Origin: Thiohalocapsa sp.
GTDB lineage: Bacteria > Pseudomonadota > Gammaproteobacteria > Chromatiales > Chromatiaceae
Length of the DNA: 64,000 nt
Direction of reading: 5' to 3'
Assembly: GCA_028277725.1 (NCBI GenBank)
Contig: JANQFX010000049.1
Location: forward strand, 40,558 to 104,557
Below, piece after piece: positions 9,679 to 19,311 of this stretch. Made by a program: the position numbers and the translations under genes. Below the pieces are notes generated by a model. It did no database searches. It was not told where the DNA came from and saw nothing but the letters and a program-made list of their open reading frames with translations. Position 1 is the stretch's first letter. The number at the start of each line of letters is the position of its first letter.

Positions 9679-11163
9679 TCAGTCACGCCAGCCGCGCAGG
9701 ATGTCCAGGCAGATCCTGTTCATGTCGCGCGCGCGCTCGAAGCCGTCCGCCTCCGTGTAGGCGCGCAGTTCGGGTGCGTTGCCGGATGGGCGCAGGTGCG
9801 CGATCTCACCGCTGCTGAAGGTCACGCGCACGCCGTCGGTGTGATCCACCGACGCGACGTCGCCGAACGCGGCGCCGAACACAGCGGTGAGGGCACTTCG
9901 ATTCGCCGCGTCGTCATCGGAGCGAAAGGCCGCGAGCCGCTCCTCACTGAGCTCCGTCGGGAAGTCCTTGATGCGATCGCTGTAGGTGACACGGGCCGGC
10001 AGCTCGGCGCCGAGGGCGGACACCGGTAGGCCACGGCGGCGGGCGGCGGCAAGGATGCTCACGGCCACGATGAGGGCATCGCGGGTGGGCAGCGCCGGAA
10101 GGCGGCGGCCGTCGCGGTCGATGTCACTGTCGGTGAGGAACCCCCCATTGGCCTCGTAGCCGACCACGGGTGCGATGCCCTCCGCGCTCAGCGACTGCAT
10201 GCCGGCGATGACGTAGGGAGAACCGATGCGTGTGCGCAGGACCGCCTCGAACCAGCCGGAGCGCTCCACTGCCGTATTCGAACTCACCGGCGTCACGACA
10301 CCGCGGGCGCCGAGTTCGCGGGCACAGAGGATGCCAGCGACGTCTCCGCGTAGCCAGGTGCCCTGCTCATCCGCCACCAGCGGCCGGTCGCCGTCGCCGT
10401 CGGCGGACACCAGCGCATCGAAGCGCCCGTCGGCCGCCCAGTCGCGAGCCAGCTCGACGTCTTCCGGGCGGATCGCCTCGGTGTCCACGGGGATGAACCG
10501 ATCCGAGCGCCCGAGCGCCGTCACCTCTGCCCCGAGCCCGCTCAGGATGGTCACAAAGACATCGCGGGCAACGCTGGAGTGTTGATAGACACCGACCCGG
10601 AGCCCGGCCAGGCAGTCCGCCGGAAAGAACTCGAGATAGCGGGCCACGTACGCGGACAATGCCGCGTCATCCCGATCCGGCAGCAGCGGGGCGGTTCGGA
10701 ATCGCCCGTCGGCATCGAACGCGGCATCGGGCATGTCCACAAGCTCAGCTCGGATGGCTTGTTCGTCGTCCTTCAGGATCTCGCCGGTGGGCAGGTTGAA
10801 CTTGATCCCGTTGCGGTCTTCAGGGATGTGAGACCCCGTGATCATCAGCGTCGGCATGCCATGTGCAATGCCGTAGGCCGCGAGGGCCGGCGTCGGGATC
10901 TCGCCGAGGTAGCACGGCTCGCACTCCATCGCCCGAACCGCCGTGGCGCAGGCCGCCAGGATGCGCGGGCTGCTCGGGCGATGATCGCCGGCGATACCCA
11001 CTTGCGCGTGGCCGGACAGACCATGCCGGGCGCGCAGGTGCTGCAGGAACGCCAGGGTGTAGGCGTAGCAGACCCGATCGGTCATGTCGACGACGCGCCC
11101 GCGGGCACCGCTGGTGCCGAACTTGACACCGCTGTCGGTCATCAGGTCATCGATAGTCAGCAT
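9679..11163 (-). CDS. phosphomannomutase/phosphoglucomutase family protein
   Basis: VKFGTSGARGRV, active-site-like MITGSHIPEDRNGIKF, DGDGDRPL, GYEANGGFLTDSD. Confidence 0.9.
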   Translation of the reverse strand: MLTIDDLMTDSGVKFGTSGARGRVVDMTDRVCYAYTLAFLQHLRARHGLSGHAQVGIAGDHRPSSPRILAACATAVRAMECEPCYLGEIPTPALAAYGIAHGMPTLMITGSHIPEDRNGIKFNLPTGEILKDDEQAIRAELVDMPDAAFDADGRFRTAPLLPDRDDAALSAYVARYLEFFPADCLAGLRVGVYQHSSVARDVFVTILSGLGAEVTALGRSDRFIPVDTEAIRPEDVELARDWAADGRFDALVSADGDGDRPLVADEQGTWLRGDVAGILCARELGARGVVTPVSSNTAVERSGWFEAVLRTRIGSPYVIAGMQSLSAEGIAPVVGYEANGGFLTDSDIDRDGRRLPALPTRDALIVAVSILAAARRRGLPVSALGAELPARVTYSDRIKDFPTELSEERLAAFRSDDDAANRSALTAVFGAAFGDVASVDHTDGVRVTFSSGEIAHLRPSGNAPELRAYTEADGFERARDMNRICLDILRGWRD

Positions 11164-11611
11164 AGTGGGGTCGTCCAGATCAGCACGGCGGGCGCCGATT
11201 GTAGCAAGGCGAAACCGCGAACCCCGCTCGAGTCCGCGCAGATGCGGCGAGCACAGGCGATCCAGCCGGGGTCCCAGCCGCCAAGAGTATGTCGATGGCG
11301 GTCGAGTTTGAGTCAGGTCGTCATGGCGGGCCAGCGCGATCTTGGGATTGTTTTCTGCTTCGGCCTCTAGCGGCGGCACGTCACCGATGGGCGCGCCTCC
11401 CCCCACTCCGCAGCAGCTCATCCACGCGCGTATGCCCCTCCAGCACGGAGCGCCGCGGCGTTTTTTCCCTACACCAACCATGCTATGGTCCGCCTCGTTT
11501 CGCCCGTGGTGCATCCCCGTCGGTCGCCCGGGCGCAACGCGATTCGAACCGGCCGCGGATACCCCACCGCGATGAGTCGCCCCAACCACCATAAATCGAG
11601 GAGTGATCCGA

Positions 11612-12382
11612 ATGATCGACAGCAAACGTCAGCTGCTCTGTGCTTCGGCCGCCGTTCTCGGGCTTTGCCTGGGCCCCGTCCATGCCGAAACCGCCCCGGC
11701 AGCCGCACCAGCTGAAGCGGCACCGGCGCCTGCACCTGCTGCAGCCCCTGCACCTGCTGCGGCCCCCGCGGCTGCCCCCGAAGCGCCAGCAGACCCACGC
11801 GCAGCCATGGAGGCGCGATTCGAGGAGGCCATGGCCGAGCGCAACAAGCGCTATGAAGAGCTGCGCAACCGTGCCGAGGAGGTGGGCCTGGAACTCCCCG
11901 AGACACCGCCGTGGGCCCGCGGTGATGTACCGCAACCCCCGGCAATGCCTGAGGGCATGACGCCGCCCGCCGGCATGGAGCGCCCCGAACCGATGACCAA
12001 GGAAGAGTTCGAGGCCAAGCGCCTGGAGCGCTGGGAAGCCATGCGGGCCCGGGCTGCCGAGATGGGGCGTGAGTTGCCGGAGACTCCGCCCTGGGTGGCC
12101 GCCGAGGAGCGCCACAAGAAGATGATGGAGAAGTACGAGGAGTACCGTTCCACCATCGAGGCGATGACGGACGAGCAGAAGGAGGCCATTGCAGCCCTGT
12201 TCGGCAACCGCGCTCACCATGGCCAGATGCGCCCGCGTCATCACGGCATGATGCCCTACGGTATGGGGCCGGACATGCCCGCACCCATGCCGATGCCGGG
12301 CACCGGCGCAGAGCCCGAGGGCGCCGCCCCGGCCGCGCCTGCGGCACCGGCCCCCGCTCAGCAGCCCGAGCCGGCCGGCTGA
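11612..12382 (+). CDS. exported Ala/Pro-rich protein with duplicated ELPETPPW segment
   Basis: Signal peptide MIDSKRQLLCASAAVLGLCLGPVHA, Ala/Pro linker, two charged helical repeats. Confidence 0.75.
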   Translation: MIDSKRQLLCASAAVLGLCLGPVHAETAPAAAPAEAAPAPAPAAAPAPAAAPAAAPEAPADPRAAMEARFEEAMAERNKRYEELRNRAEEVGLELPETPPWARGDVPQPPAMPEGMTPPAGMERPEPMTKEEFEAKRLERWEAMRARAAEMGRELPETPPWVAAEERHKKMMEKYEEYRSTIEAMTDEQKEAIAALFGNRAHHGQMRPRHHGMMPYGMGPDMPAPMPMPGTGAEPEGAAPAAPAAPAPAQQPEPAG

Positions 12383-12465
12383 TGCGGCATGCGGTCGGCC
12401 CGGCCGGAGTCGGTGCCGGGCCGGCCGCATCCGCCGATCTACCCAACCGTCAACGGTAGGCAGAC

Positions 12466-13044
12466 ATGAACCTGATTCGCAATCTGCTCGCGGTCATCGG
12501 CCTGATCACACTCGTGGTCGTCGGCGTCGGTGCCGCGATGCTCGGCCCCAAACTCGCGGGCTTCGACCCCGGATTTCCCAAGGCCTATGCGCAGTTCGCC
12601 GGGCGCCTGTTGGAGACCGGGGACCCCGGCGTGGCAATGATGTGGGAGATCCCAGTCGAGGAAGGACTCAGCACCGACGACGTGGTCGAGTCGCTGAAGA
12701 GCCTGGCGACGTCCGACAACCTGCTCTTCGTCGGAGAATCGCCCTTTTATAAGCAGGTCCAGGCCATCACCGGCGAACCCTATCGGTACGTCAACTTCCT
12801 CTCCTTCTGCGACGCGCAGGTGGGCCGGATGATGCTCGAGTACCGCGACCATTACAGCGGTTTCATGCCCTGCCGAATTGCGTTGGTCGAGGACTCCGAG
12901 GGCAACCTGCGCCTCTACTCCATGAATCTCGACCTAATGATCCACGGCGGCCAGCCCCTGCCCCCGGAGCTCAAGTCGGAGGCGATGCGGGTACGCAACA
13001 GCATCCGCGCCATCATGCAAGGCGCCGCGGCCGGGGAATTCTGA
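12466..13044 (+). CDS. DUF302-like domain protein with N-terminal TM helix
   Basis: MNLIRNLLAVIGLITLVVVGVGA TM segment; DUF302-like VEESLKSLATSDNLLFVGE...FCDAQVGRMMLEYRDHYSGFMPCRIALVED. Confidence 0.7.
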   Translation: MNLIRNLLAVIGLITLVVVGVGAAMLGPKLAGFDPGFPKAYAQFAGRLLETGDPGVAMMWEIPVEEGLSTDDVVESLKSLATSDNLLFVGESPFYKQVQAITGEPYRYVNFLSFCDAQVGRMMLEYRDHYSGFMPCRIALVEDSEGNLRLYSMNLDLMIHGGQPLPPELKSEAMRVRNSIRAIMQGAAAGEF

Positions 13045-13093
13045 GCACCGCAACCGCTGGCTGGGCGGTCGTGCGGGCACCGCTCGCCGGGCC

Positions 13094-13735
13094 TCAGCCG
13101 AACTTGCTGCCTCGCACCGCCGAGGTCGGCTCGCGGTCCAGCAGCCCCAGCCAATACGCGAGCCTTGCCTGCACCTGCTCCACACCCAGGCCGCTTTCTG
13201 CCGAGAAAGGCATGACCTCGTACTCGACGCGCAGGGCCTGCAGCTGTTTCCGGGTCTCGGCTACCTGGCGCTGAATCGCGCCACGCTTGAGCTTGTCGGC
13301 CTTGGTCAGCAAGAGCAGCATGGGCAATTCCGCCTCCACGCCCCAGTCGACCATTTGCCGGTCGATGTCGGTGAGCGGATGGCGGATGTCCATCACCACC
13401 ACGAGCGCCTGCAGGCACTGGCGACGGCGTAGGTAGTCCCCCATCAGCGTCTGCCAACCGGTCTTGAGGGCGAGCGAGACCTTGGCGAAGCCGTAGCCCG
13501 GCAGGTCCACCAGCCGGCGTTCGTCATCGAGCCCGAAGAACACCAGCTGCTGCGTACGCCCCGGCGTGCGACTGGTCCGGGCCAATGCGCGCTGGTGGCA
13601 GAGCTTATTGATTGCGCTCGACTTGCCGGCGTTTGAGCGCCCGGCGAAGGCGACCTCAAAGCCCTCGTCCAGCGGCGTACCGGCGACCGAGACGGCGGCG
13701 GTCAGAAAGCGAGCCCGCTGGAAATCCGGATGCAT
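13094..13735 (-). CDS. engB: ribosome biogenesis GTP-binding protein YsxC/EngB
   Basis: FAGRSNAGKSSAINKLC, TPGRTQQLVFFGL, DLPGYGFAKV, LTKADKL. Confidence 0.95.
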   Translation of the reverse strand: MHPDFQRARFLTAAVSVAGTPLDEGFEVAFAGRSNAGKSSAINKLCHQRALARTSRTPGRTQQLVFFGLDDERRLVDLPGYGFAKVSLALKTGWQTLMGDYLRRRQCLQALVVVMDIRHPLTDIDRQMVDWGVEAELPMLLLLTKADKLKRGAIQRQVAETRKQLQALRVEYEVMPFSAESGLGVEQVQARLAYWLGLLDREPTSAVRGSKFG

Positions 13736-13814
13736 GAAGCTGTCCCTCAACGACCGATCAGATTCATCGACACCGACGCGGAGCGCCTTGCTCCACGAGA
13801 TGAAACACGTCGCT

Positions 13815-14294
13815 TCACTCCTGGCGCCGCCAATGACCGGAACGGCCGCCTGCCTTCTCGAGCAGGCGGACACCTTCCATGCTCATGCCGCGATCGACGG
13901 CCTTGCACATATCGTAGATGGTCAGCAACGCGATCTGCACCGCGCACAGTGCCTCCATCTCCACGCCGGTCTGGCCTCGCGTCTCGACGGTTGCGGTGCA
14001 GCGCACGCCCAAGGGCTCGCGACTGGGCGCCAGCGCGACCTCGACCCGTGACAAGGGCAAGGGGTGGCATAGGGGCACCAGGTCCGCCGTCCGCTTGGCG
14101 CCCATGATGGCTGCGATGCGGGCAATACCGAGCACATCGCCTTTGGCGTGCGTGCCGGCCTCGATCATCGCCAGCGTCTCCGGCTGCATCCGGATCTGCC
14201 CCTCGGCGAGGGCCCGGCGATGGGTGATTTCCTTGTGGCCGACATCGACCATGCGGGCGGCGCCGTCGGCGTCGAAATGGGTCAACTCTGACAT
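13815..14294 (-). CDS. moaC: cyclic pyranopterin monophosphate synthase MoaC
   Basis: [70 protein letters not shown]. Confidence 0.97.
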   Translation of the reverse strand: MSELTHFDADGAARMVDVGHKEITHRRALAEGQIRMQPETLAMIEAGTHAKGDVLGIARIAAIMGAKRTADLVPLCHPLPLSRVEVALAPSREPLGVRCTATVETRGQTGVEMEALCAVQIALLTIYDMCKAVDRGMSMEGVRLLEKAGGRSGHWRRQE

Positions 14295-14397
14295 GGATGG
14301 AGTGCTCCTCTGGGCATCCGAGAGGTCCTTCGGACGTCGCGTCCGGATTGATGCCGCTCGGCACCTGCGCTGGTCTCAGCGCGGCAGCAAGGGCACA

Positions 14398-15399
14398 TCA
14401 GCCACGCAGTAACCGACGCGCTCGTTCGATGGCATCGTAGTCGCCGAGACCACCATCATAGACCTTGGCCGCGTCCTGGGGCCGACGCCGGAAGCGGCGA
14501 TAGGCCCAGAGATACTGCTCGGGACAGACGTCGATGCAACGCTCGATGCCCTCGTTCAGCGCACGTGCAGCGGTCGCGTCGTCGTCGCTGTCGATACCCT
14601 CCGGGGCGGGCAGGCAATGGATTCGGAAGCCCCGCGCGACCGGTAGGCGCTCAGCAAACATGAAGATCACGCGCGCACCGCTTTTTCGTGCCAGCCGATT
14701 CACCAGCACCATGGTCCAGGCGGGCATGCCGAACAGCGGCGCGAAGGCCGCCCCCTTGTCCGCGCGCGGTTCCTGGTCCGGCAGGATGCCGGCGTACTCG
14801 CCGGCCTCCAGCCCCTTGACCAGAGAGCGGATACCGCGTGCGGTGATGGGCGCCAGGGTCGCGCCGCTGCGACGGCGGGCGGCGACGATGAGGTCGTCCA
14901 GGCGTTTCTGCGGCTTGTAGAAAATCGTCGTCGGCCCCTGTTCGATCAGATAGAGCCCGGCGAGCTCCCAGGCACCGAGGTGCGGCGAGAGCACGATGAG
15001 ACCGCGACCGTCATCGCGCCGCAGCAGCTCGCCACCGCGAACGTCCCGGATCAGGCCGAGCACCTCGTCCGTCGGTCGCAGCCAGAGCCGGCCCATCTCG
15101 AAATAGGTTCGTCCGAAGGCCTCCATGGCGCGGTTGCGCAGGCGAATCAGCTCGCGCGTCCTCTCCCGGGGCCGGTACAGCGTCAGGTTGATCAGGGCGT
15201 TGCGGCGCTGGCGATTCGGCGTATGGGCAATCCACCAGCCGACAACCGTGCCCAGTTGGTGTAGCAACCAGAGCGGCCAGCCGGACAGGGTCTCGAGCAG
15301 GGCACGCAGGTAAGGCTCCTGCGCGGAACGGACACGATCGCGATCGTCCTTGCGGCGGGCGGCGGGCGACATGGGAAGGGAAGAATCGTTGGAGGTCAT
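14398..15399 (-). CDS. lipid A biosynthesis lauroyl acyltransferase (LpxL/HtrB family)
   Basis: LSPHLGAWELAGLYLIEQG, GILPDQEPRADKGAAFAPLFGMPAWTMVL, CIDVCPEQYLWAYRRFRRRP. Confidence 0.92.
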   Translation of the reverse strand: MTSNDSSLPMSPAARRKDDRDRVRSAQEPYLRALLETLSGWPLWLLHQLGTVVGWWIAHTPNRQRRNALINLTLYRPRERTRELIRLRNRAMEAFGRTYFEMGRLWLRPTDEVLGLIRDVRGGELLRRDDGRGLIVLSPHLGAWELAGLYLIEQGPTTIFYKPQKRLDDLIVAARRRSGATLAPITARGIRSLVKGLEAGEYAGILPDQEPRADKGAAFAPLFGMPAWTMVLVNRLARKSGARVIFMFAERLPVARGFRIHCLPAPEGIDSDDDATAARALNEGIERCIDVCPEQYLWAYRRFRRRPQDAAKVYDGGLGDYDAIERARRLLRG

Positions 15400-15458
15400 G
15401 CGATTGGCGACACTGCTAGACTCGGGTCCTGTTGCCGAGCATCGAGGAGACGATACCC

Positions 15459-15938
15459 ATGACCGAGCACGACCCCCAAACCGACGACCAGACCGGAATC
15501 CACGGCAGCGAGACCGGATCGCTGCCGCGCTCGGTGACGCCACAGGCCGCCCATGCGCTGCTGCAGGAGGACCCGACCGCCGTGTTGGTGGACATCCGTT
15601 CGACCATGGAGTTTCTGTTCGTCGGGCACCCGAGGGGCGCGGTGCACGTACCCTGGATCGACGAGCCGGAATGGACCGTCAATCCCGAGTTCGTCACAGA
15701 CATTCGCAAGCTGCTGCTCGGCGGGGCGACCTGCACGGCCGACGGCCCCTGCGCGCCCGTGGTGCTCATATGCCGTAGCGGTAAGCGGTCCCTGGAGGCC
15801 GGCAAGGCATTGCTCGCGGCGGGGCTCGGCAATGTGTATCACGTGGACGAGGGATTCGAAGGCGAACTGGACGAGGAGCATCACCGCAGCACCGTCGGCG
15901 GCTGGCGCTTCCGTGGACTCCCCTGGGAGCAATGCTGA
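15459..15938 (+). CDS. rhodanese-like domain protein
   Basis: VLVDIRSTMEFLFVGHPRGAVHVPW and active-site loop ICRSGKRSL. Confidence 0.9.
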   Translation: MTEHDPQTDDQTGIHGSETGSLPRSVTPQAAHALLQEDPTAVLVDIRSTMEFLFVGHPRGAVHVPWIDEPEWTVNPEFVTDIRKLLLGGATCTADGPCAPVVLICRSGKRSLEAGKALLAAGLGNVYHVDEGFEGELDEEHHRSTVGGWRFRGLPWEQC

Positions 15939-16080
15939 CGCCCGCTGTCTCCACCGGAACCAATTCGCCCGGTGGACCGGCGCGGGCCTAGGTGAGCGAC
16001 GACCGAACCCCGCGAGGCGGCGCCGGGCCTGCTCACCGTGGCGAGGGAGGCCCCGGCGAAGGGCCCGATTGGATGATCGA

Positions 16081-16578
16081 CTAGGAGCCCGCTTCCGCGG
16101 CGACCGCCCGCTCTGCGCCCTTGGACCGCGCGGCGGCGGGCTGGTCGCGATGGGTCTTGCAGTTCCCCGCGTGCTCCGGGCGCCGGTCCACGAGATCCTG
16201 GAGGCTGATATTGGTGAGGTAGCCGTGTATGCGCTCGCTCAAGTCCATCCAGAGGTCGTGGGTCAGGCAGGGATAGCCATCCTTGCAGTTGCCCTGGCCA
16301 CCGCAGCGGGTGGTGTCCAGGTGCTCATCCACCGCGGTGATGACCTCCGCGATGTGAATCGTCCCCGCCCCCCGCGCGAGATGGTACCCGCCGCCGGGCC
16401 CGCGGACACTGGAGACGATGCCGTTCTTGCGCAGCTTCGCGAACAGCTGCTCCAGATAGGACAGCGAGATGCCCTGGCGCTCTGCGATGTCCGCGAGCGC
16501 GATGGGGCCCTGCCCCTCATTGATGGCCAGATCGAGCACCGCGGTCACAGCGTATCGGCCTTTCGTTGTCAAACGCAC
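16081..16578 (-). CDS. iscR: Rrf2-family regulator IscR
   Basis: [51 protein letters not shown], three Cys in [22 protein letters not shown] start. Confidence 0.95.
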   Translation of the reverse strand: MRLTTKGRYAVTAVLDLAINEGQGPIALADIAERQGISLSYLEQLFAKLRKNGIVSSVRGPGGGYHLARGAGTIHIAEVITAVDEHLDTTRCGGQGNCKDGYPCLTHDLWMDLSERIHGYLTNISLQDLVDRRPEHAGNCKTHRDQPAAARSKGAERAVAAEAGS

Positions 16579-16622
16579 GGAACATCCTCCCGGTACGGTT
16601 CGTCTGTGGCTTGAATCCTACG

Positions 16623-16643
16623 ATAACCGAGTTTCACCATCAA
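16623..16643 (-). promoter_or_regulatory. candidate IscR type-1 binding site upstream of iscR
   Basis: Minus strand TTGATGGTGAAACTCGGTTAT fits the TTGA-N7-ACTCGG-N2-AT pattern of the E. coli iscR promoter region. Confidence 0.5.
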
Positions 16644-16674
16644 TTTCTTGGGGCAATATCAACGAATCGGGCCG

Positions 16675-17508
16675 TCAGGACTTCGACTGGTCGGCGACGA
16701 GGGGCGCGCGACCCGGGTCGGACACGTTCTGGTCGCCCGTCTCCGCCGTCGACTCGGGCGTGGCTGGGTCGATGGTGCAGCCATCGAGGTCGCACAGGTG
16801 CTCGAAGTGGCGAGTGATGCCATGCTCCTCCAGGGCAAGGGACATGGCCTCCATACGCCGGTCCATGATGTGGATGTGGTCCAGCATTCGATTGATCGCA
16901 TTGGCCACGGGGTCGGGCGCATCGCGCACCGCACCGTAGGCATCGAAGCCGATACGCTTGGCCGTGTCTGCACGGCGCCTGCTCATCGGGTCCACCGGTC
17001 GCTCGATCACCCGCCCGGGCACGCCGACCACGGTACCGCCCGGGGGCACGGCCTTGACCACTACCGCGTTCGAGCCGATGCGCGCGCCGTCGCCGACCTC
17101 GATGGGCCCGAGCACCTTGGCGCCTGCGCCGACGACCACATCCCGCCCCAGTGTCGGGTGCCGCTTGCCCTTCTGCCAGCTGGTACCCCCCAGTGTCACG
17201 CCGTGATAGAGCGTGCAATCGTCGCCGATCACGGCCGTCTCACCGATGACTACCCCCATGCCGTGGTCGATGAAGAAGCGCCGTCCGATGACCGCACCGG
17301 GGTGGATCTCGATACCGGTGAACAGCCGCGCGATGTTCGACAGTAGCCGAGCCATCCACTTCCAGCCGCGCTGCCAGAGGGCATGGGTCAGACGGTGTGT
17401 GATCACCGCGTGCAGCCCGGGGTAGGTGGTCAGAATCTCGAAGGTGTTGCGCGCCGCCGGGTCGCGCTCGAACACACAATGAATATCTTCCCGAAGCCTG
17501 TCGAACAT
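16675..17508 (-). CDS. cysE: serine O-acetyltransferase
   Basis: [64 protein letters not shown] hexapeptide repeats. Confidence 0.96.
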   Translation of the reverse strand: MFDRLREDIHCVFERDPAARNTFEILTTYPGLHAVITHRLTHALWQRGWKWMARLLSNIARLFTGIEIHPGAVIGRRFFIDHGMGVVIGETAVIGDDCTLYHGVTLGGTSWQKGKRHPTLGRDVVVGAGAKVLGPIEVGDGARIGSNAVVVKAVPPGGTVVGVPGRVIERPVDPMSRRRADTAKRIGFDAYGAVRDAPDPVANAINRMLDHIHIMDRRMEAMSLALEEHGITRHFEHLCDLDGCTIDPATPESTAETGDQNVSDPGRAPLVADQSKS

Positions 17509-17711
17509 CTAACTGCTCCGTTGGGGGGCTCTGCGGAGACCGCGCCGGCGGCGTAGGCTGCTCGTCACGGCGGTCGAATTGGTCAGATTATCGCAAGCCG
17601 ATCCGCAACGGGATAACGACGCCCGACAAACCCATCGCCGTCTGGCTTACCTCCAAGACGCGGGACCCCATGCGCCAAGAGGCGCTGTGCAAACGCACCG
17701 CGCGGTTGGCC

Positions 17712-18623
17712 TCATCGGTCGGCCCCCAGTCCTTCGATCCGGTAGCCATTCGGATAGCTCGGATGCCGCTGGCGTGTCAGTAGCCGTGGACGCCGACGCG
17801 GCGGCAACCAGCGCAACGCCCGGCGGCGCAGGTCCATACCGCCCAACACCAGCGCGCGCACCGGTGCCGGCGCGGGGTCGAAGCCGACCGCGCGCAACAT
17901 GGGCTCGTCGAGCATCGCGTGGATGAAGGGCGCGGCCGCAGGCCAGATCGGGCGAGGCAGGAACCAGCCCAGCATCAGGTTGCGAGTCGCCTCCGCCAGG
18001 GCGCGGTTCTCTTCGCTATAGCGGAAGTTCGCTCGCTCGAACTCGATATTGAACCGCTCCAGTTCGTCGTAGTCGTCCGGGATGTCGCGAATACCCATGC
18101 GTGCGCCGATGCGCCGCCAGACATGGAAGGTGGCGAGTCGTTCGACCTCGCTCATGCGCCGCCAACCGAACCGAGCGTTCCAACGGATCGGCTCGAAGAC
18201 GAAGGTGGTCAGGGTGTACAGATACTCGTCCTGCGGGATGCCATAGCGCCCGTGCTGTTGGTTCATCCGCTTGAGGGCCGCGCGACCGCGGGGGTGGTCG
18301 ACGCCATTTTCCTGGATCTCGGCCAGGATCAGTGCCGTGTCGTCATAACGCTTCTGGGTGCGGCGAATGAGCTCCCCGGTGTCCACCAGCAGCGGCGTGC
18401 CCTTGGCGACGCCGAAGGTGCGCAACAGCGCGAGTTCCAGGGAGCGCGTCGTGTCCCAGGGGAACTCGCAGCTCGCCAGCAGGAAACCGATCTGCTCGCA
18501 GTCCCCTTGCGGATCCAGACCGGCAATATAGCGGGCACGGGCGAAGCGATCCCTCGGCGCCAGGACGTCCGGCGGAATCAGGGTCTGGAGGTAGGGGGGG
18601 TCAGACGCGTGAGTCGAGGTCAT
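17712..18623 (-). CDS. MpaB-family (DUF2236) oxygenase-like protein
   Basis: RTQKRYDDTALILAEIQENG...YGIPQDEYLYTLTTFVFEPIRWNARFGWR, typical of the family. Confidence 0.75.
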   Translation of the reverse strand: MTSTHASDPPYLQTLIPPDVLAPRDRFARARYIAGLDPQGDCEQIGFLLASCEFPWDTTRSLELALLRTFGVAKGTPLLVDTGELIRRTQKRYDDTALILAEIQENGVDHPRGRAALKRMNQQHGRYGIPQDEYLYTLTTFVFEPIRWNARFGWRRMSEVERLATFHVWRRIGARMGIRDIPDDYDELERFNIEFERANFRYSEENRALAEATRNLMLGWFLPRPIWPAAAPFIHAMLDEPMLRAVGFDPAPAPVRALVLGGMDLRRRALRWLPPRRRPRLLTRQRHPSYPNGYRIEGLGADR

Positions 18624-18673
18624 ATGACGTCCCGCTTTCCCATGGCGCATGTGCGACCAGGGGACCACAGCGC

Positions 18674-19186
18674 CTACCAGAGCTTCACCGTAGCGACGAT
18701 GAGAGCGCCGACGGTGGAGATGAAGCCGATCAGCCACAGGAAGTGACGGTCGTGTCGGCGGAGCGTCTCGTCGAAACGGGCGTCGACCCGCTCGAAGCGG
18801 CTGTCGATCTGATCGATGCGCTTGTCGATCTGCTCGATGCGCTTGTCGATCTGCTCGAAGCGCTTGTCGACCTGATCGAAGCGCTTATCGATCTGCTCGA
18901 TGCGCTTGGCGACCTGATCGAAGCGCTTGTCGACCTGATCGAAGCGCGCCAGTACATCCTGGCGCAACTCCTGGTGGCGTTGATCGGCCTGCTCGAAGCG
19001 CTTGTCCATGCGCACAAAGCCCTCGCGCATCAACTCACGCTGGTGCTTGAGCTCCTCCTCGACACGGACCATCCGTTCGCGCAGCTCGATCTCGTACACG
19101 GCCGTCGGCTTGCCGAGGCTCTGCTCGATCAGCCAGTCGGCCATGTTGGCCTTGATGAACTCGATGTCTTCCTGGGTCAGCGTCAT
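18674..19186 (-). CDS. coiled-coil protein with heptad repeats and C-terminal TM segment
   Basis: MTLTQEDIEFIKANMADWLIEQ...(RFDQVDK/RIEQIDK)n...FLWLIGFISTVGALIVATVKLW; ORF extension beyond 19186 enters hrpA antisense frame and was not used. Confidence 0.8.
   Translation of the reverse strand: MTLTQEDIEFIKANMADWLIEQSLGKPTAVYEIELRERMVRVEEELKHQRELMREGFVRMDKRFEQADQRHQELRQDVLARFDQVDKRFDQVAKRIEQIDKRFDQVDKRFEQIDKRIEQIDKRIDQIDSRFERVDARFDETLRRHDRHFLWLIGFISTVGALIVATVKLW
18806..18952. repeat. about 7 tandem 21-bp units encoding coiled-coil heptads
   Basis: Units like GATCTGCTCGATGCGCTTGTC / GACCTGATCGAAGCGCTTGTC repeated head to tail. Confidence 0.85.
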
Positions 19187-19311
19187 GTCGCGTCGAAACC
19201 GCTTGAGGGGCGCGTGTCGTGAAGGAAACGCCGATCCATCGGCGCCTCCCCTGCGGGGCAGAATGCCTCGCCGTGTTCGGTTGCTCCCTAGTCTAGCAGC
19301 CACTCCGGGCC

